Part shown: one piece after another, positions 10,119 through 18,581 of the stretch
Numbering within the stretch: the stretch's first letter is position 1
Layout: the number at the start of each line of letters is the position of its first letter
Source: Pseudomonadota bacterium
Lineage (GTDB): Bacteria > Pseudomonadota > Gammaproteobacteria > Steroidobacterales > Steroidobacteraceae
Assembly: GCA_021779535.1 (NCBI GenBank)
Contig: JAJYAM010000003.1
Location: 92,501-156,500, forward strand
DNA length: 64,000 bases
Direction of reading: 5' to 3'
Made by a program: the position numbers and the translations under genes
The notes under the pieces: model-generated
Told to the model about the DNA's origin: nothing
What the model saw: the letters and a program-made list of their open reading frames with translations, nothing else
The model's database searches: none

Positions 10119-11243
10119 TCAGCCTGCGCCCGCCTGGACACGGTTTCGGCCGAGCGCCTTCGCCCGGTAGAGCGCGGCGTCGGCGTCGGCTAGCAGGCGG
10201 CTCGCGAGTGCCGCCAGATCGCCGTCGTAGCGGCTCGGCGCAAGCGCGGCCGCGCCGATCGATACTGTCACGATCCTGCTGGTACCTGGAGCCAACGTCA
10301 TGGCTTCTCCGGCGATCGTGCTGCGAATTCGCTCCGCCAGTGCGACCGCTTCCGTCACCGACGCATCCGGCAGCAGCACGGCCAGTTCGTCCCCGCCGAA
10401 CCGGGCGGCGGTGTCCATGCTGCGGATCTGGCCCTCGATCCGCTGGGCGATCTCGCGTAGCGCATGATCGCCCACCAGGTGGCCGTACGCATCGTTGATG
10501 CCCTTGAAGCGGTCGACGTCGATCATCAAGCAGGCGACCGAGCCGTTACGGCGCTGCGCGCGCCCGAGCTCCTCCTTGATGCGCTGCTGCAGATAGCGGC
10601 GGTTGTGCCAACCGGTCAGGAAATCGGTGATTCCGGCACGCAGCAGGCGCGCCCGATTGATCGCATTCTCGACGCACAAGCCGACGATCGCACCGAGATG
10701 CGCGAGAAAATCCGTGCCGTGGTGCCGCGTGAAGCGGACCGGATCGCCGCTCCCGAGGCACAGCGCGCCGATCGCCCGGTCTTTGCGCGGCAACGCGATC
10801 AGCGCGATGCTGCGAAGCTCGCCCCCGGCCGGGAATATCAGCCGGTGATCGGCCCCGACGAACGGCCCGAGCCAGGGCTTCAGCGAGCCCGTCAACTGCG
10901 GCGCGAGGCCGACGAGCGAGTCGACGAACGAAACCTGCCGAAACTCCTCGGGACGATCGCCACCGGCGATCAGGAGGTGGCGGATCTCGTGCTGCGGATC
11001 GAGCAGCACCAGGCTCACCGCTTCCAGGCCGAAGGACGCGCGCAAGCCATCGACGATCTCGTGCAGCAGCTGCGGCAAGGTATCGGCCCGCAGCAAGCTC
11101 AGCTCGCGCTCCTGGGTGCGCTTCAGGATCGCCGCGTTCTGGACGGCCTCGGCCGTCAACTCGGCGAGTCGCTTGCGCAGTTCCTCGACGTCCGGCGACG
11201 GCCGTTCCTCGGGCACGGGCTCAGCCGGCTCGCGACGCGGCAC
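10119..11243 (-). CDS. Diguanylate cyclase with N-terminal DUF484/GAF-like sensor
   Basis: GGDEF domain with [14 protein letters not shown] active site; RSMD five residues upstream of GGDEL fits an RxxD I-site. Confidence 0.88.
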   Translation of the reverse strand: MPRREPAEPVPEERPSPDVEELRKRLAELTAEAVQNAAILKRTQERELSLLRADTLPQLLHEIVDGLRASFGLEAVSLVLLDPQHEIRHLLIAGGDRPEEFRQVSFVDSLVGLAPQLTGSLKPWLGPFVGADHRLIFPAGGELRSIALIALPRKDRAIGALCLGSGDPVRFTRHHGTDFLAHLGAIVGLCVENAINRARLLRAGITDFLTGWHNRRYLQQRIKEELGRAQRRNGSVACLMIDVDRFKGINDAYGHLVGDHALREIAQRIEGQIRSMDTAARFGGDELAVLLPDASVTEAVALAERIRSTIAGEAMTLAPGTSRIVTVSIGAAALAPSRYDGDLAALASRLLADADAALYRAKALGRNRVQAGAG

Positions 11244-12324
11244 GGACGTCGAAATACGCCCGTCCGCGATCCATCATCGCGGCGAAACCGGTCGAATCGC
11301 CGGTCGCGACCGCGGCGATCAGCTTCTCGACCGCTGCGTGCAGCGCCCGGAGCGATTCGCCGCCGTAATCGTTCAAGCTCTGGATTTCGAAGTACAGATC
11401 GGGACTCTCGACCGCGACGCGGCTGGCCACGTCGAGCTGCGCATCGAACGTCGTGCTCGAGAGCCGCGCGAGCCGGGGCGCCGCCTCGCCGCTCTCCGCG
11501 AGAGCCGTGAAGAAAGCGATGTTCAGCGCGTGCGACAACCCCAATACGTACGCGATCAGGCGATCATGCTCGTCGAGGGTCATCACGACCCGCTCGGCCA
11601 TCGTCGGCGCGAACAGCGCCTGCGCCTCGCGCAACGCGTCCTCGTTGCCGAGATCGATGAAGATCACGTGCCGGCCCGACAACAGCCCGGTGTCGGGGCC
11701 GAACATCGGATGGATCGACGTCGCACGGCAACCCGCGCGGATCAACGCGTCGAGCCCGGTGCGCAACGGCGTCTTCAAGCTGCCGATATCGAAGATCACG
11801 CCGCGCGGCGCGCGCTCGGCGAGTTCCCGCAGCAGTCCCGCGGTCACGCCGAGCGGCGTCGCGAGCACGATCAGGTCCTGCTCCAGCGGATCGGCGCGCC
11901 AGTCGGGGATGAAGTCGAACGTGGGATCGGCGCCGGCCGGATCGGCGATCGCGACGCGAAATCCCTGCGATGCGAGAAAGTCCGCGAACCAGCTTCCCAT
12001 CTTGCCCCGACCGCCGATCACGAGCGCGCGCTTGCCGCTTCCCTGCGCCTGCGCGGCGACCCGAGCCCGCTCCTGGGTCGTGAGCGAGGACTCGATCAAG
12101 AGCCGCAGGAGCGACTCGACGAGGTCCGGCGACACGTGCGCCCGCGCGGCGGCATCGCGTCCCTTCAAGATCACTTCGCGTTCGCGCGCGAAATCCCGCG
12201 TCGGCCGCCCGGTCGCCCGTTTGACGGCCGCCACCTGTTCGCTGAGCGCCTGGCGGCGCGCAACCAACTCCACGAGCTGAGCGTCGATTCCGCTCAGCGC
12301 CTCGCGCAATTCGTCCAAATTCAT
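11221..12324 (-). CDS. tyrA: Bifunctional chorismate mutase / prephenate dehydrogenase (T-protein)
   Basis: MNLDELREALSGIDAQLVELVARRQALSEQVAAVK (chorismate mutase) fused to VIGGRGKMGSWFADFLASQGF (prephenate dehydrogenase). Confidence 0.93.
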   Translation of the reverse strand: MNLDELREALSGIDAQLVELVARRQALSEQVAAVKRATGRPTRDFAREREVILKGRDAAARAHVSPDLVESLLRLLIESSLTTQERARVAAQAQGSGKRALVIGGRGKMGSWFADFLASQGFRVAIADPAGADPTFDFIPDWRADPLEQDLIVLATPLGVTAGLLRELAERAPRGVIFDIGSLKTPLRTGLDALIRAGCRATSIHPMFGPDTGLLSGRHVIFIDLGNEDALREAQALFAPTMAERVVMTLDEHDRLIAYVLGLSHALNIAFFTALAESGEAAPRLARLSSTTFDAQLDVASRVAVESPDLYFEIQSLNDYGGESLRALHAAVEKLIAAVATGDSTGFAAMMDRGRAYFDVRAASRAG

Positions 12325-12455
12325 CCCGGTCGATTCCTCGATGGAGCGCGACGCTCGCGGCGGCGCCGTTTACATTCCTTTTAGCGACCGCCCGCGCGGA
12401 TCGCAAGGCGCAGGCGAGCGTGACTCACGGACCCCTGACCCTTTAACATCCCGCC

Positions 12456-13109
12456 ATGGAAACTCTACCCGATCCCTTGCCCGGGAACCCGCTCGCGGTC
12501 GTCGCGGACTGGCTGCGCGACGCCCAGCGCGATGCCGCTCAACCCAACCCGAACGCGATGGTGCTCGCAACCGTCGATGCCGACGGGCGGCCGTCGGCGC
12601 GCGTCCTGTTGTGCAAGGACATCGACCCCGACGCGGGGACCCTGTCGTTCTACACGAACTACCGGTCCCGCAAGGGCCGCGAGCTCGATGCGAACCCGCA
12701 CGCCGCAATCGTATTCCACTGGGATCATCGCCATCGGCAGGTGCGCGCGGAAGGCCGGATCGAGCGCTTGCCGGCCGCCGACAACGACCGCTACTTCCGA
12801 TCGCGCCCGTGGCAGAGCCGCCTCGGCGCGTGGGCCAGCCGTCAGAGCGAACCGGTGGAATCGCGCGCGGCGCTGATCGCCGAGGTCGCGTCGGCCGCGC
12901 GGCGCTTCGGGATTCCATACGCCGGCCCGGGCACGCCCGAGCCGGAATCGATCGCGGCCGACATCCCCCGGCCGGAGCACTGGGGCGGCTATTGTCTGCG
13001 CGTCGAGGCCTTGGAACTGTGGGTCGAGGGCGACTTCCGGATCCACGACCGGGCGCGCTGGACGAGGTCCGCCGCCGGCGGTTGGCGCGCGACGCGCCTG
13101 CAGCCCTGA
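12456..13109 (+). CDS. pdxH: Pyridoxamine 5'-phosphate oxidase
   Basis: FYTNYRSRKGRELDANPHAAIVFHWDHRHRQVRAEGRIERL; WGGYCLRVEALELWVEGDFRIHDRARW. Confidence 0.95.
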   Translation: METLPDPLPGNPLAVVADWLRDAQRDAAQPNPNAMVLATVDADGRPSARVLLCKDIDPDAGTLSFYTNYRSRKGRELDANPHAAIVFHWDHRHRQVRAEGRIERLPAADNDRYFRSRPWQSRLGAWASRQSEPVESRAALIAEVASAARRFGIPYAGPGTPEPESIAADIPRPEHWGGYCLRVEALELWVEGDFRIHDRARWTRSAAGGWRATRLQP

Positions 13110-13118
13110 GTCCGCGGC

Positions 13119-13892
13119 TCACGGCGTCGATCGCAGGGCCCGCAGCACCTCTTCGTGCAATCGCCCGTTGGTCGCGAGCACGCTGGTGGAAGCGAGCGTG
13201 ATCGGCCGCCCTTCGAGATCGGTGAACCGGCCGCCGGCCGCCGCGACGATCGCAACCGCGGCCGCGATGTCGAGCACGTTCACGTCGCTCTCGACGACGG
13301 CGTCGATCTTGCCGGCCGCGAGCAAGTGATAGTGGAGGAAGTCGCCGTAGCCTCGGATCCGCGCGACCCGCGCGACCAGCGCCCCGTACGCGGACCAGCG
13401 ATCGCTGCGCGCGAGCGTGCGCAGGTTCCCGGACGAAAGCGCCGCGTCCTCGATCGTCCCGACCTCGCTCACCGAGACCCGTTCGCCGTTCAGGGTTGCG
13501 TCCCGGCCCCGCTCGGCGTACGCGAGTTCGCCGTAGACCGGAGCGCTGGAGACCCCGAGCACGATCTCGCCGGCGCGCATCAGCGCGATTTGCGTGGAGA
13601 ACATCGGGTATTCGCGGATGAACGCCTTGGTGCCGTCGATCGGGTCGACGAGCCACAGGCATTCGGCGCCGGTATCGGTGCCGCCGGTCTCCTCGCCGAG
13701 GAATCCGTAGCTCGGGAACCGCGTCGCGAGGATCTCGCGGATCGCGACCTCGCAGCGCCAGTCGGCCTCGGTGACCGGCGATTTGTCCTCCTTCAACCGG
13801 ACCTCGAGATTGCGCCGGTAGAGCGCGCGCGCGATCTCGGCGGCCGCGGCCGCGGCATCGAGCGCCGCCTGTAATTCTGGCGAAGGCTTCAT
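13119..13892 (-). CDS. Inositol-monophosphatase family phosphatase, probably histidinol-phosphatase (HisN type)
   Basis: LGEETGG, LWLVDPIDGTKAFIREYPMFSTQIAL, metal-binding DPIDGT; RGYGDFLHYHLLAAGKIDAVVE. Confidence 0.85.
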   Translation of the reverse strand: MKPSPELQAALDAAAAAAEIARALYRRNLEVRLKEDKSPVTEADWRCEVAIREILATRFPSYGFLGEETGGTDTGAECLWLVDPIDGTKAFIREYPMFSTQIALMRAGEIVLGVSSAPVYGELAYAERGRDATLNGERVSVSEVGTIEDAALSSGNLRTLARSDRWSAYGALVARVARIRGYGDFLHYHLLAAGKIDAVVESDVNVLDIAAAVAIVAAAGGRFTDLEGRPITLASTSVLATNGRLHEEVLRALRSTP

Positions 13893-14015
13893 CCCAAGCT
13901 GCACTCCCCGGCGGGACCCGCACCGACGACCGGTCGACCCGCCGGCGCTTACCTTGACAGAAATGCCACTCGCCGCCTACCGTCCGAGCCCCGACCGCAC
14001 ACCGCAGACCATCCG

Positions 14016-14594
14016 ATGGGACACCGACTGAGCAAGATCTACACGCGCACCGGCGACGACGGCACGACGGCGCTCGGCGACGGCACCCGCGTACGCAAGG
14101 ACCATCCTCGCGTCGAAGCGTTCGGAACCGTCGACGAGGCGAACAGCGCGATCGGCACGGTGCTCGCGGTCGCCGGGTTGCCGGACCCGGTCCGCGAGTG
14201 CCTGACGCGCGTGCAGCACGATCTGTTCGATCTCGGCGCCGAGCTCTGCATCCCCGGTCACCGGGTGATCGGGCCGGCCCAGATCGAGCGCCTGGAGAGC
14301 GACCTGGACGCGTTCAACGCAACCCTGCCGCCGCTGAAGGAGTTCATCCTGCCCGGGGGCGGTCCGGCCGCCTCGGCCTGCCATCTGGCGCGCACGGTCT
14401 GCCGCCGCGCCGAGCGGCGTGCCTGGTCGCTCGCCGCGACGGAGACCGTGGCCGCCGAAGCGCTGATCTACCTGAATCGTTTGTCCGATTTGCTGTTCGT
14501 GCTCGCGCGCGTCGCCGCGCGGGCCGAAAAGGGCGGCGAGTCGCTGTGGCGCGGTACGTCTGCGGACGCCGCCAAAGATCAGCCGCGCGACTGA
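14016..14594 (+). CDS. Cob(I)yrinic acid a,c-diamide adenosyltransferase (PduO-type ATR)
   Basis: LSKIYTRTGDDGTTALGDGTRVRKDHPRVEAFGTVDEANSAIG; FILPGGGPAASACHLARTVCRRAER. Confidence 0.95.
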   Translation: MGHRLSKIYTRTGDDGTTALGDGTRVRKDHPRVEAFGTVDEANSAIGTVLAVAGLPDPVRECLTRVQHDLFDLGAELCIPGHRVIGPAQIERLESDLDAFNATLPPLKEFILPGGGPAASACHLARTVCRRAERRAWSLAATETVAAEALIYLNRLSDLLFVLARVAARAEKGGESLWRGTSADAAKDQPRD

Positions 14595-15193
14595 TCGGCG
14601 CGGGTGCTCCGTGCGAGCGCGATCAGCCGCCGCGCGCGTGGCCAGTCGAACGCCGGCCCCGGATCCGTCTTGCGCCCGGGCGCGATGTCGCTGTGACCGA
14701 CGACCCGTTCCGGCGACAAGCTCGGATAGGCGGCGCACAGGGCTGCGATGACCTGCGCGAGCACGCGGTACTGGGCGTCCTCGTACGGGATCCGATCGGC
14801 CCCTTCGAGCTCGATCCCGATCGAGAAATCGTTGCACGCCTCGCGGCCCCGGTAGCTGGAGCGCCCGGCGTGCCAGGCCCGGTCGGTGAACCGCACGTAC
14901 TGGACCGCCTCGCCGCTGCGGCGGATCAGCAGGTGCGCCGAGACCCGCAACCCGCACACCTCGGCGAACGCCGGGTGCTCCTCGCGGGACAGCGTGTTCG
15001 TGAACAGCCGGTCGATCCACGGCCCGCCGAACGCTCCGGGCGGCAGACTGATCCCGTGAACGACGATCAGGTCGACGGATGCGCCGGCCGGACGCGCATC
15101 GCAATTGGGCGACCGCAGTTCGCGCGCGCCGCGCAGCAACCCCGTTCGCGCGTCGACCTCGCAGGCGGGCATTCGCGTCGGCGTACGTTCCAT
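14579..15193 (-). CDS. ampD: 1,6-anhydro-N-acetylmuramyl-L-alanine amidase
   Basis: LIVVHGISLPPGAFGG, AWHAGRSSYRGREACNDFSIGIELEG, VVGHSDIAPGRKTDPGPAFDW. Confidence 0.93.
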   Translation of the reverse strand: MERTPTRMPACEVDARTGLLRGARELRSPNCDARPAGASVDLIVVHGISLPPGAFGGPWIDRLFTNTLSREEHPAFAEVCGLRVSAHLLIRRSGEAVQYVRFTDRAWHAGRSSYRGREACNDFSIGIELEGADRIPYEDAQYRVLAQVIAALCAAYPSLSPERVVGHSDIAPGRKTDPGPAFDWPRARRLIALARSTRADQSRG

Positions 15194-15236
15194 CCCGTCT
15201 CCTTCGCGACCAGCATATGCGAAAATCCCGCCCATC

Positions 15237-16622
15237 ATGAACCGGCATCGTACCGATCCGCCCGCATCCGGCGCGACCGACCCCGGACTCGTCTCCCGCG
15301 ACCTGCGCGTCGTGTGGCATCCGTGCACCCAGATGAAGGATCACGAGTCGCTGCCGCCGATCGCGATCCGGCGCGGCGAAGGGGTCTGGCTCGAAGACGT
15401 CGACGGCAACCGCTATCTCGACGCGGTGAGTTCCTGGTGGGTGAACCTGTTCGGGCATGCGAACCCGCGCATCGCCGCGGCCGTGGCGCGGCAGGCGCAG
15501 ACGCTGGAGCACGTGATCTTCGCGGGCTTGACCCACGAGCCCGCGATCCGGGTCGCCGAGCGCCTGGTATCGATCGCGCCGCCGGGGCTGGGGCGCTGCT
15601 TCTTCGCCGACAACGGATCCGCTGCGGTCGAGGTCGCGCTCAAGATGAGCTTTCACTACTGGCACAACCGCGGCAACACGCGCAAGACCCGGTTCGTCGC
15701 GCTCGCGAACGGTTATCACGGCGAGACGCTCGGCGCGCTCGCGGTCGGGGACGTCGACCTGTACAAGTCGCTCTATCGGCCGATGTTGATGGACGTGATC
15801 ATGGCGCCGTCGCCGGACTGCTATGCAAGGGATCCCGGGGAATCCTGGGAGAGCCATTCGCTGCGTCGCTTCGAGTCGATGGAACGGATCCTCGAACGGC
15901 ACGCCGACGAGGTCGCCGCGGTGATCGTCGAGCCGCTGGTGCAATGCGCCGGCGGGATGCGGATGTACCATCCGGTCTATCTCGCGCGGCTGCGCGAGGC
16001 CTGCGATCGCTTCGGCGTTCACCTGATCGCGGACGAGATCGCGGTCGGATTCGGGCGCACCGGCACGATGTTCGCGTGCGAGCAGGCGCGGATCACGCCG
16101 GATTTCTTGTGCTTGTCGAAGGGGCTCACGGGCGGATTCCTGCCGATGTCCGTCGTGATGACCCACGAGGAGGTCTACGACGCGTTCTACGACGAATACA
16201 CGTCGCAGCGCGCGTTCCTGCATTCCCACAGCTACACCGGCAATCCGCTCGCGTGCAGCGCGGCGCTCGCAACGCTCGACCTGTTCGCCGAGACGGACGT
16301 CCTGGAATCCAATCGCGCGAAGGCCGCCCGGCTCGGGCGGCGCGCACGGGAGCTCGAGGCGCATCCGCACGTCGCCGAGGTCCGGCAATGCGGGATGATC
16401 GTCGCGATCGAGATGGTGAAGTCCAAGGCGACCCGTGAACCCTACCCCTGGCAGGAACGGCGGGGCCTGCGCGTCTATCGGCACGCGCTTTCCCGCGGTG
16501 TGCTCTTGCGCCCGCTCGGCAACGTGATCTATTTCCTGCCGCCCTACGTGATCGACGAGGCCGGTATCGACTTGATCACGAGCGTCGCGGCCGAGGGCAT
16601 CGAACTCGCGACGTGCGACTGA
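15237..16622 (+). CDS. bioA: Adenosylmethionine-8-amino-7-oxononanoate aminotransferase
   Basis: RDLRVVWHPCTQMKDHE...; YLDAVSSWWVNLFGHANPRI; LCLSKGLTGGFLPMSVV. Confidence 0.94.
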   Translation: MNRHRTDPPASGATDPGLVSRDLRVVWHPCTQMKDHESLPPIAIRRGEGVWLEDVDGNRYLDAVSSWWVNLFGHANPRIAAAVARQAQTLEHVIFAGLTHEPAIRVAERLVSIAPPGLGRCFFADNGSAAVEVALKMSFHYWHNRGNTRKTRFVALANGYHGETLGALAVGDVDLYKSLYRPMLMDVIMAPSPDCYARDPGESWESHSLRRFESMERILERHADEVAAVIVEPLVQCAGGMRMYHPVYLARLREACDRFGVHLIADEIAVGFGRTGTMFACEQARITPDFLCLSKGLTGGFLPMSVVMTHEEVYDAFYDEYTSQRAFLHSHSYTGNPLACSAALATLDLFAETDVLESNRAKAARLGRRARELEAHPHVAEVRQCGMIVAIEMVKSKATREPYPWQERRGLRVYRHALSRGVLLRPLGNVIYFLPPYVIDEAGIDLITSVAAEGIELATCD

Positions 16623-17398
16623 CTCGGCTGTACGTCGACGGGCCGCTCGCCTCGGGCGACCTGCTGCAGCTGCCCGCGCCGGCCGCGGCGCACGTCGCGC
16701 GCGTGCTGCGGGCGCGCGACGGCGATCCGGTCGTGCTCTTCAACGGCGACGGCCGCGAGTACCAATCGCGGATCGAGACCGTTCGCGGCTCGCGCGTCGC
16801 GGTCGCGGTCGGCACCGCGCGTACCGTCGATCGGGAGTCGCCGGTCGCGCTCACGCTGCTGCAATGCCTGCCGCGCGGCGACCGGATGGATTGGATCGTG
16901 CAGAAGGCGACCGAGCTCGGCGTCGAGCGCATCGTGCCCCTGGTGAGTCGCCGCAGCGTGGTGAGGATTTCCGCGGGGCAGGCCGAATCCAAGGCGATGC
17001 ATTGGCGCGCGATCGCGGTGGCCGCTTGCGAGCAATCCGGCCGGAACCGGGTACCGGCCATCGACGCGCCCCGGGGGCTCGACGAGCACCTCGGCTCGAT
17101 CGGATCGGCGGGCATGCGGTTCGTGCTCGATCCGGACGCCGCGCCGCCCGCGGCGGACGCCGCCTGGGTGCACGCGGCGACACCGATCGCGCTCGACGTC
17201 GCGGTCGGCCCGGAAGGGGGATTCGAGCCGCAGGAGCTGGACGGCTTTCGCATCGCCGGCTATTGCGGCGTGCGCCTGGGGCCGCGGATCCTGCGCACCG
17301 AGACCGCCGCGATCGCGGCGCTCGTGTGGCTGCAAACGCGCTTCGGCGACCTGCGCGTCGGGGAGTCCGCCGGACCCGCCGACGACGACGCGCGCTGA
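16613..17398 (+). CDS. rsmE: 16S rRNA (uracil1498-N3)-methyltransferase
   Basis: SPOUT family: QKATELGVERIVPLVSRRSVV; VGPEGGFEPQELDGF; LGPRILRTETAAIAAL. Confidence 0.94.
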   Translation: MRLTRLYVDGPLASGDLLQLPAPAAAHVARVLRARDGDPVVLFNGDGREYQSRIETVRGSRVAVAVGTARTVDRESPVALTLLQCLPRGDRMDWIVQKATELGVERIVPLVSRRSVVRISAGQAESKAMHWRAIAVAACEQSGRNRVPAIDAPRGLDEHLGSIGSAGMRFVLDPDAAPPAADAAWVHAATPIALDVAVGPEGGFEPQELDGFRIAGYCGVRLGPRILRTETAAIAALVWLQTRFGDLRVGESAGPADDDAR

Positions 17399-17428
17399 GC
17401 GCGCGCCGGCGGAAGACGCCGTCCCGGC

Positions 17429-17454
17429 GCGGTTCGTCGGCTCCGTCGAACCGC
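17429..17454. terminator. Candidate hairpin between convergent rsmE and cupin gene
   Basis: GCGGTTCG-tcggctccgt-CGAACCGC, perfect 8-bp stem in the convergent intergenic gap; no clear U tract. Confidence 0.4.
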
Positions 17455-17455
17455 C

Positions 17456-18088
17456 TCAGCGGCTCCCGGCCCCGGCCGGCACGAGCCGTGCGCTGCAATC
17501 GAGTCCGTGGCCGCGCCAAAGGTAGAGTGCGAGCAGCGGTTCGCTCGCGGTGCGCATCGCGTGAATCGCGCCGCTCTCGTGCCGCACCGCGGTGCCCGGC
17601 GGACGCGCCGTCCACGGCTCGCACCCCCGTTGCCACTCGGCCGTGCCGGCGAGCGGCACGTAGATCTCCTCGGCCGGATGGCGATGGCCCGGGTAGTGGA
17701 CCTCGGGGCCGAGCAGCAGCAATCCGCCCGACAACCGCTGGCATCGGACCGGCCCGGCGGGGCCGACGAACTCGGTCCATGCGTAGTTCTCGAGGAATCG
17801 TGCGCCGACCTGCGCCCTCGAGTACGTCCGGCGCCAGACCAGATCCGGCACGGCGCGGGCGAGTGCGGCCGCGAGACGCCGATCGAGCGCACGGGTGCGC
17901 GCCAGCGTCCCCGGCAGGAAGCGCAGCGCCGGCAAGGGCCGATCGGAACGACGACGCGGCGGCGCGGCCGCGCACGGCCACCGGGGCCATTCGTCGAGGA
18001 AGCGTGCGAGTTCCGGCGCGTGAAGACCGGCGAGGTGCGCGCGAACCGCGCGCAGCAGCTCGAGCAGATCCCGCGTGCGGGCGGCCAC
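17456..18088 (-). CDS. Cupin-fold DMSP-lyase-family-like protein (DddQ/DddL-like)
   Basis: FLENYAWTEFVGPAGPVRCQRLSGGLLLLGPEVHYPGHRHPAEEIYVPLAGTAEW...SGAIHAMRTASEPLLALYLWRG: HxHxxxExxY metal motif plus downstream His characteristic of the family; GTG start at 18088. Confidence 0.78.
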   Translation of the reverse strand: MAARTRDLLELLRAVRAHLAGLHAPELARFLDEWPRWPCAAAPPRRRSDRPLPALRFLPGTLARTRALDRRLAAALARAVPDLVWRRTYSRAQVGARFLENYAWTEFVGPAGPVRCQRLSGGLLLLGPEVHYPGHRHPAEEIYVPLAGTAEWQRGCEPWTARPPGTAVRHESGAIHAMRTASEPLLALYLWRGHGLDCSARLVPAGAGSR

Positions 18089-18092
18089 GGGA

Positions 18093-18566
18093 TCAGCCGA
18101 GTACCGAGGTTTCCTCGGCGATCATCTGTTCCAGCCGCTGCAGATCGGGAATCAGCGGCGTCTCGTTGACCATGCGAATCTGGCATATCACCGGAACGCG
18201 CTCGGGGAATCCGCGCGAGGGATCGGGACGGATCACCTCGGCGTTCACCCGCACGAGCTGCGGGAAACCCTGTGTCAGGATCCCGAAACATCCGGATTGC
18301 AGCTTGCCGTCGATCGCGTTGAACACCACCACCCGCGTGCGGCCCGACACGACCGGTATCGCCTGTCCCAGGACGCCCTCGAAGGAAACCACCGGGACCT
18401 GGACTTCGTTCCAGGTCACGAGCCCGAGGTACCACGGCGGCGCATTGGACATCGGTGCGGGCGCCTGCAAGCCGATGACCTCGGCGACGCAGGTGCGCGG
18501 CACGATCAAGCGTTCGCCGACCAGCGGTACCAGCAGGCTGTACAGTTCGTCACGCAGGGTCGACAT
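18093..18566 (-). CDS. chpC: CheW-like chemotaxis coupling protein (ChpC-like)
   Basis: CheW fold: LYSLLVPLVGERLIVPRTCVAEVIG...WYLGLVTWNEVQVPVVSFEGVLG; directly downstream of chpA. Confidence 0.82.
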   Translation of the reverse strand: MSTLRDELYSLLVPLVGERLIVPRTCVAEVIGLQAPAPMSNAPPWYLGLVTWNEVQVPVVSFEGVLGQAIPVVSGRTRVVVFNAIDGKLQSGCFGILTQGFPQLVRVNAEVIRPDPSRGFPERVPVICQIRMVNETPLIPDLQRLEQMIAEETSVLG

Positions 18567-18581
18567 GCGCGGCTCCCGATC

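Noticed and set aside
13977-16484. 835-aa minus-strand ORF
   Set aside because: Antisense to the ATR and bioA and off-frame to ampD; no domain.
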